Shown: positions 15,362-19,147 of the stretch, in pieces
How positions within the stretch are numbered: the first letter of the stretch is position 1
Layout of the letters: every line of letters begins with the position of its first letter
Source of the DNA: SIG223 sp964442785
GTDB taxonomy: Bacteria > Bacillota_I > Bacilli_A > RFN20 > DUOF01
Reading direction: 5' to 3'
DNA length: 19,147 bases
NCBI GenBank assembly: GCA_964442785.1
Contig: CAYTZW010000024.1
Span: 1-19,147, forward strand
Translations under genes and position numbers: made by a program
The notes under the pieces: model-generated
Database searches by the model: none
What the model was told of the DNA's origin: nothing
The model's input: the letters and a program-made list of their open reading frames with translations, nothing else

Positions 15362-15414
15362 AAAAAGTTTGATACTATTATTCTCATTAAGAGTAAATAT
15401 CAAACTTTTTTATT
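15362..15414 (+). terminator. Terminator of the tetR-ABC operon
   Basis: A perfect 13-bp stem (15362-15374 with 15398-15410), a loop that can form a small inner stem, then T residues. Lies 25 nt past the stop of the second ABC gene. Confidence 0.9.
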
Positions 15415-15427
15415 TATCAGTTTATTG

Positions 15428-15557
15428 TTATTGAAAATTTTTGCCGCTAATGTACAAAATTTTCAATATACTCTATATATCTACTTGACCAAAACAATTA
15501 AATATAATATACTTGTTAATAAAAAAAAGTGCCGTAAGTGGCAAAAATTTTCAATAA
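15428..15557. repeat. Three-copy inverted repeat in the leader of the AAA ATPase gene
   Basis: Copy A TTATTGAAAATTTTTGCC (15428-15445) is the exact reverse complement of copy C (15540-15557). A shorter copy B (15456-15468) is the exact reverse complement of the first 13 nt of the same element (15429-15441). A can pair with B or with C but not both. Copy C ends at the RBS. Between them lies the promoter of the ATPase gene. No gene is seen in 15337-15568. Confidence 0.85.
15485..15513 (+). promoter_or_regulatory. Promoter of the AAA ATPase gene
   Basis: TTGACC (15485-15490), 17-bp spacer and TATACT (15508-15513), placing the start near 15520. A second TATAAT at 15503-15508 has no well-spaced -35. 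Confidence 0.6.
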
Positions 15558-15568
15558 GGAGTGTTTAT

Positions 15569-16864
15569 ATGATAAATAGAGATTATTATTTACAAGAATT
15601 AATAAATAGAAAACATAATAGTCTAATTAAAGTAATAACAGGAATGCGAAGATGTGGTAAATCATATCTTTTAAACACAATTTTCTATAATCATTTATTA
15701 GACAATGGAATTAAAAAAAATCATATCATCAAATTTGCATTTGATTCCGCTGATGATTTAAACAAAATTGGTGAAGATTTATTAGAAATTAATGAAAAGA
15801 ATAAAAAAGTAGACCCTAAAAAATTTATCGAATATATCAACAAGCTTATTAATGATGATGAATATTATTACTTACTATTAGATGAAATTCAAAATTTAGG
15901 TAGTTTTGAATTAGTTTTAAATGGATATTTACGAAAAGAAAATTTGGATATTTATGTAACTGGTAGTAATGCTAAACTTTTATCTAAAGATGTGATAACC
16001 GAATTTGCAGGTCGTGGTGATGAAATAAAAATGCTTCCTTTGTCTTTTGCTGAATTTATGTCAAATTACAAAGGTGAAAAGGCAGAAGGATTTCAAGAAT
16101 ATATGACTTTTGGAGGATTACCTTTTGTTGTTAATCTCCCAACTGCAGAACAAAAAATATCATATCTTAAAAATCTTTTTGAAGAAACTTATATTACAGA
16201 TATCAAAACTCGTTATAAATTAAAAAAGAATAATGCCGAAATTGATGAACTTTTAAATATTCTTTCTTCTTCTATAGGCTCTTTAACCAATCCAACAAAA
16301 CTTAGTAATACCTTTAAATCTTTAAAAAATAAATCTATAACACGAAATACTATTGAAAAATACATTGATTATATCAAAGATTCTTTCTTAATTGATGAAG
16401 CAAAACAATATGATATTAAAGGAAAAAAATATATTAATTCTCCTCAAAAATATTATTTTTCTGATTTAGGTCTTAGAAATGCTAGAATTAATTTTAGACA
16501 ACTTGAAGAAACTCATTCTATGGAAAATATAATATTTAATGAACTTAAACTTAGAGGGTTTAATGTCGATGTAGGAATTATTGAGCAAAGAGTTAAAGAT
16601 AAAAACAACAAGGAGCATCGAAAAAAATTAGAAATAGATTTCATCGCTAACAAAGGTTATAACAGATACTATATTCAATCTGCCTTTGCAATGCCAACAG
16701 TTGAAAAAGAAGAACAAGAACAACGTTCCCTAATAAAAGTTAATGATTCCTTTAAAAAAATAATTATAACTGGTGGTTTTACTCCACAACACTACAATGA
16801 TAATGGAGTACTAATAATTAATATATATGATTTTCTCCTTAATCCAAATAGTTTAAATATATAA
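15569..16864 (+). CDS. AAA+ ATPase of the DUF4143 family
   Basis: A 431-residue ATPase. Walker A GMRRCGKS (25-32), Walker B LLLDEIQNL (about 102-110) and sensor-type YVTGSNAKLLS are followed by FAGRGDEIKMLPLSFAEF, the hallmark run of this family. The C-terminal part (about 295-431) is the DUF4143 domain: NIIFNELKLRGFNVDVG, LEIDFIAN, YYIQSAF, which resembles a restriction-nuclease-like fold (E..., D, then I-Q in place of E-x-K). Function in bacteria is unclear; such genes are widespread in gut anaerobes, sometimes in many copies. Start ATG 15569-15571 with AAGGAG 8 nt upstream; a longer frame reaching back to 15425 overlaps the promoter and repeats and lacks an RBS. It is a single-gene unit with its own terminator. 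Confidence 0.88.
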   Translation: MINRDYYLQELINRKHNSLIKVITGMRRCGKSYLLNTIFYNHLLDNGIKKNHIIKFAFDSADDLNKIGEDLLEINEKNKKVDPKKFIEYINKLINDDEYYYLLLDEIQNLGSFELVLNGYLRKENLDIYVTGSNAKLLSKDVITEFAGRGDEIKMLPLSFAEFMSNYKGEKAEGFQEYMTFGGLPFVVNLPTAEQKISYLKNLFEETYITDIKTRYKLKKNNAEIDELLNILSSSIGSLTNPTKLSNTFKSLKNKSITRNTIEKYIDYIKDSFLIDEAKQYDIKGKKYINSPQKYYFSDLGLRNARINFRQLEETHSMENIIFNELKLRGFNVDVGIIEQRVKDKNNKEHRKKLEIDFIANKGYNRYYIQSAFAMPTVEKEEQEQRSLIKVNDSFKKIIITGGFTPQHYNDNGVLIINIYDFLLNPNSLNI

Positions 16865-16883
16865 TCACCACTTATTTACATTT

Positions 16884-16931
16884 AAAAAACTGTTAGAAAT
16901 TAATCAAAATTTTTAACAGTTTTTTTATAAT
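16884..16931. terminator. Bidirectional terminator between convergent genes
   Basis: A 12-bp perfect stem (16884-16895 with 16914-16925) has an A run on the left and a T run on the right, so it can stop transcription from the AAA ATPase gene (plus) and from the SGNH hydrolase gene (minus). Confidence 0.88.
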
Positions 16932-16954
16932 TAGATAATTAAATTCTTAAAGTT

Positions 16955-17716
16955 TTACATATTTGACAAATAACAATCCTTAAAAGCCTCTACTACCAAA
17001 CTACTCCAAATATCCATACCTTCAGCATTAGGGTGAAGATTATCTCCAATGGAATATTGAAGATAATCATTACCACTCATCTTACTATTAGTTAAATCAA
17101 CAACATAGCAACCATAATGTGCTGTTACCTTATCTATAATATCATTATATTGAAGCAATAATTCGCTTGGAGAAGAAGTTCTCATAGCCATATTAAATAT
17201 AAATATTTTAGCATTAGGATATGCCTTTACCATTTTATAAATCATCATTATATAGCCTTCTGCTATGTTTTGTGGTACATAATTTATATCATTATCAACA
17301 TATGTCTCAATAATGGAATACAAATCATTTGTTATTACACCAGCAGTCGTATTAGCAGTAAAATCATTATTTCCCATAAAAGAAACAATTACATCAGGTG
17401 TAACTCCTTTATTAATACCGCTATCAGCGTGTAATTGTGTTGGTCTAGTATTATATCCAGCAGCATTTGTATTTGTATCCAAAATTTTTGAGCCACTCCA
17501 AGAATTATTAACAAGTAAATTCATATCATATTCGTTTATAATTTGCATCCAAAAAGTGTCTTCTACACTTAAATCTTTATTTGATACATTTGCAGATTCT
17601 GAGTTACCATAAAATTGAGCATTATTACCTATGGTAGAATTCGTACCAGTATCATTTGAATATCCATCATAAGTGCACATACTTGCACCAAAAACAGACA
17701 TATATTTACCACTCAA
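16955..17716 (-). CDS. SGNH/GDSL hydrolase domain, probably the C-terminal part of a frameshifted fusion
   Basis: A 253-residue SGNH hydrolase (numbering from the TTG at 17716). Block I reads SVFGASMCTYDGYSND with Ser12 as nucleophile; the usual G-D-S is G-A-S here. Block II Gly is in NNSWSGSK (about Gly75), block III is MGNND (114-118), and block V is GDNLHPN with Asp225 and His228. Ser, Gly, Asn and His are all kept, so it may be an active esterase, for instance on acetylated glycans. No Shine-Dalgarno precedes TTG 17716, and an internal ATG (17699-17701) has only a weak GAGTGG. The family-conserved stretch LSGKYMS begins at the TTG or before that ATG, so translation probably enters from the gene upstream by a -1 shift. 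The stop is followed by a bidirectional terminator. Confidence 0.82.
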   Translation of the reverse strand: MSGKYMSVFGASMCTYDGYSNDTGTNSTIGNNAQFYGNSESANVSNKDLSVEDTFWMQIINEYDMNLLVNNSWSGSKILDTNTNAAGYNTRPTQLHADSGINKGVTPDVIVSFMGNNDFTANTTAGVITNDLYSIIETYVDNDINYVPQNIAEGYIMMIYKMVKAYPNAKIFIFNMAMRTSSPSELLLQYNDIIDKVTAHYGCYVVDLTNSKMSGNDYLQYSIGDNLHPNAEGMDIWSSLVVEAFKDCYLSNM

Positions 17717-17724
17717 AATCTGCT

Positions 17725-19147
17725 TTAGGCGTTTTTTGATATAATTTCTTGTTCTTTTGCTTCTAGTTTTTCTAAATGTTCAGCAAAAGCACTATCATCT
17801 CCAAAATCTCCTAAACCTTCTACACCAACAAGCATATTCATTGTTGTTCTTTCTTTTAATTTAGTATCGGTGGCACTTGTGTTACCAAAATAGTGTAAAG
17901 AATTAGAAGTATTCTTACTTAGATAGTAATTTTCCAAGGTTGATGTTTCACTACCAAATCCTAAAGTTTCTCCAGTACCAACAACAATTCCTAAATCCGA
18001 AATATCGAATTCATTCCAAGCATTTGCAGTTACATCTTTACCCTTAACTTTTAAAGTATAAGTTCTTTTTATATTATATGTACCATTTGCTACAACACTA
18101 CTTGCATCAATTATATGTATATCAAAAGTATATTCTGTTTCTGCTTCTAAAGTTGAATTAGAACCACCATTTGCAAATGTTTTACCACTTAAAAATAATT
18201 GTATTTTTGTAATAGTTTTATTTTCAAACATAGTCAAATTAGAATAAGTAAATGGCATTAAAACACTCCAAGAAACAGTTAGACCATCTGATGTACTTGT
18301 AAGATTTTTAACAGCATCATAACCATTTACAAGTTGAACACTCTCTTGAACACTTGCTTTTACCCTTATTGCTAAAGTATCAGCATAATCACCAGTTTTA
18401 GAAATAACATCTGTATAAGATGTAGTATCAACAAGTGTATAATTACCTTCTTCATCATCAACTGGAATACCTTTTACTACATAAACTTTTGCAGTTGAAC
18501 CTGAGCCACCAAGAACGATAGTTTCATCATTTGCAACTGTCAAATCAAGTGTAATTGTATTTACACCAGCAACTAAATTAAATTCACTAGTATTAGCAGT
18601 AAGTGTTGAACCTGATGTTCTTGATGTAACAACATCAGCTACTTTTGCTGTTCCAATATGTAAAGTTCCTGCAGTTTCTGCAACAACTTGAATTTCAGTT
18701 ACTTTAGTTCCACTATATTGAGTAAGTTTTGCATTAGGTTTGAAATTTGACATTAAAGCAATAGTATTTGTAGATAAATCTAAGTACTCTCCAGCAAAGT
18801 ATTTCATAGTTGTATAAGCACCTATGGTATCTTCAACAATATTTTTCCTACCTGTAGTATCTTGTTCAAGTTTAAAAGATGTTTTTAAACCGTCTTGCCA
18901 TATATATCCATCATATCCTAGATAAACATTAGAACCATCTTTTCCTGCTTCTCCTTGTGCTCCTGTATCTCCTTTTGGTCCTTGTTCTCCAGTTTCACCT
19001 TTTTCACCTTGTGCTCCTGTTGCTCCAGTTTCACCTTTTTCACCTTGTGCTCCTGTTGCTCCAGTTTCACCTTTTTCACCTTGTGTTCCTGTTGCTCCAG
19101 TTTCACCTTGTTTTCCAAAGTTTTCTACTTTTAATACCCATACTCCA
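17725..19147 (-). CDS. Collagen-like fibre/adhesin protein, N-terminus beyond the window
   Basis: The reading frame is open from the window end to the TAA at 17725-17727 (473 codons visible); an internal ATG at 18805-18807 is not the start because the frame continues upstream into clear coding sequence. From the N-terminal side it has about 55 residues of collagen-like Gly-X-Y triplets (QGEKGETGATGA type, 18940-19110), then VYLGYDGYIWQDG, the usual junction after such collagen stretches. About 375 residues of Thr/Ser/Val-rich beta-type sequence follow, and a short charged helix (FAEHLEKLEAKEQEII) ends it. There is little Cys and no membrane helix in the visible part. This is the architecture of phage tail fibres or bacterial surface fibres. 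At its 3' end the heptamer A AAA AAC lies two codons before the stop, and the SGNH domain continues in the -1 frame. Confidence 0.85.
   Translation of the reverse strand, partial: GVWVLKVENFGKQGETGATGTQGEKGETGATGAQGEKGETGATGAQGEKGETGEQGPKGDTGAQGEAGKDGSNVYLGYDGYIWQDGLKTSFKLEQDTTGRKNIVEDTIGAYTTMKYFAGEYLDLSTNTIALMSNFKPNAKLTQYSGTKVTEIQVVAETAGTLHIGTAKVADVVTSRTSGSTLTANTSEFNLVAGVNTITLDLTVANDETIVLGGSGSTAKVYVVKGIPVDDEEGNYTLVDTTSYTDVISKTGDYADTLAIRVKASVQESVQLVNGYDAVKNLTSTSDGLTVSWSVLMPFTYSNLTMFENKTITKIQLFLSGKTFANGGSNSTLEAETEYTFDIHIIDASSVVANGTYNIKRTYTLKVKGKDVTANAWNEFDISDLGIVVGTGETLGFGSETSTLENYYLSKNTSNSLHYFGNTSATDTKLKERTTMNMLVGVEGLGDFGDDSAFAEHLEKLEAKEQEIISKNA
17731..17737 (-). promoter_or_regulatory. Candidate -1 frameshift site A AAA AAC
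   Basis: In the frame of the collagen-like protein the codons are TCA AAA AAC GCC TAA, so the heptamer is in X-XXY-YYZ phase. Slipping back one base leads to CGC CTA AAG CAG ATT TTG and straight into the SGNH domain with no stop. No strong upstream SD-like stimulator or obvious downstream stem is seen. Confidence 0.5.
18989..19110 (-). repeat. 36-bp tandem repeats encoding collagen-like triplets
   Basis: Units start at 18989, 19025, 19061 and (partial) 19097, exactly 36 bp apart and nearly identical; each codes for twelve residues, four Gly-X-Y triplets. Copy number of such repeats commonly varies between strains. Confidence 0.92.

Noticed and set aside
15425..15568. N-terminal extension of the AAA ATPase
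   Set aside because: It covers the promoter and the inverted repeats, has no RBS and gives an unlikely protein start; the family's conserved region begins just after ATG 15569.
17725..18807. Complete 360-residue protein starting at the ATG 18805-18807
   Set aside because: The same frame stays open to the window end and encodes a clear collagen-like region, and no RBS precedes this ATG, so the gene is partial at its 5' end.
18989..19110. 36-bp direct repeats resembling CRISPR repeat length
   Set aside because: Units are contiguous with no spacers and translate in frame as Gly-X-Y triplets inside a longer coding sequence.
18918..19118. Small Lys/Glu/Gln-rich open frame on the minus strand
   Set aside because: It is an out-of-frame reading of the collagen-like repeats; the Gly-X-Y frame continues into the downstream coding region.

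Overview
The window is very AT-rich with strong Shine-Dalgarno (AAGGAGG-type) sites, short overlapping genes and the standard code (Trp is TGG, no in-frame TGA). Gene content (Ddl and MurF-type ligases, lipoproteins with a Bacillota-style lipobox, NfeD/SPFH, heterodimeric ABC exporter, DUF4143 ATPase) points to a low-GC Gram-positive bacterium that still makes peptidoglycan. An uncultured gut Bacilli/RF39-like or Erysipelotrichales-like lineage is my guess, but the sequence alone does not prove it.

Layout. (1) 18-2360, minus strand: two paralogous lipoproteins with a pyridoxamine-oxidase-like (FMN-binding split barrel) look. They share an almost identical 5' cassette, and each has a (TA)9-10 tract lying exactly between its -35 and -10 hexamers. 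(2) 2446-6529, minus: a cell-wall operon in transcription order alpha/beta hydrolase, membrane-anchored MurF-like ligase, D-Ala-D-Ala ligase, and a membrane NERD-like protein lacking the usual catalytic E-x-K. (3) 6637-8018, plus: an NfeD / SPFH (band 7) pair coupled by a TAATG overlap. (4) 8159-9964, plus: a 601-residue protein of unrecognised family with an HEGTH zinc-peptidase motif. (5) 10104-11083, minus: an XRE regulator and a membrane-anchored DUF2188 protein. (6) 11219-15336, plus: TetR regulator plus a heterodimeric ABC exporter with one degenerate ATP site; a perfect 19-bp palindrome fills the tetR promoter spacer. (7) 15569-16864, plus: a DUF4143-type AAA ATPase whose leader carries three copies of one short sequence able to form alternative hairpins. 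(8) 16955-19147, minus: a collagen-like fibre/adhesin, cut by the window end, followed in the -1 frame by an SGNH hydrolase. The junction carries the heptamer A AAA AAC in the correct phase for a -1 shift.

The two points most worth following up are the paired TA-repeat promoters, which look like a phase-variation switch for surface lipoproteins, and the frameshift junction joining the collagen-like protein to the SGNH esterase.
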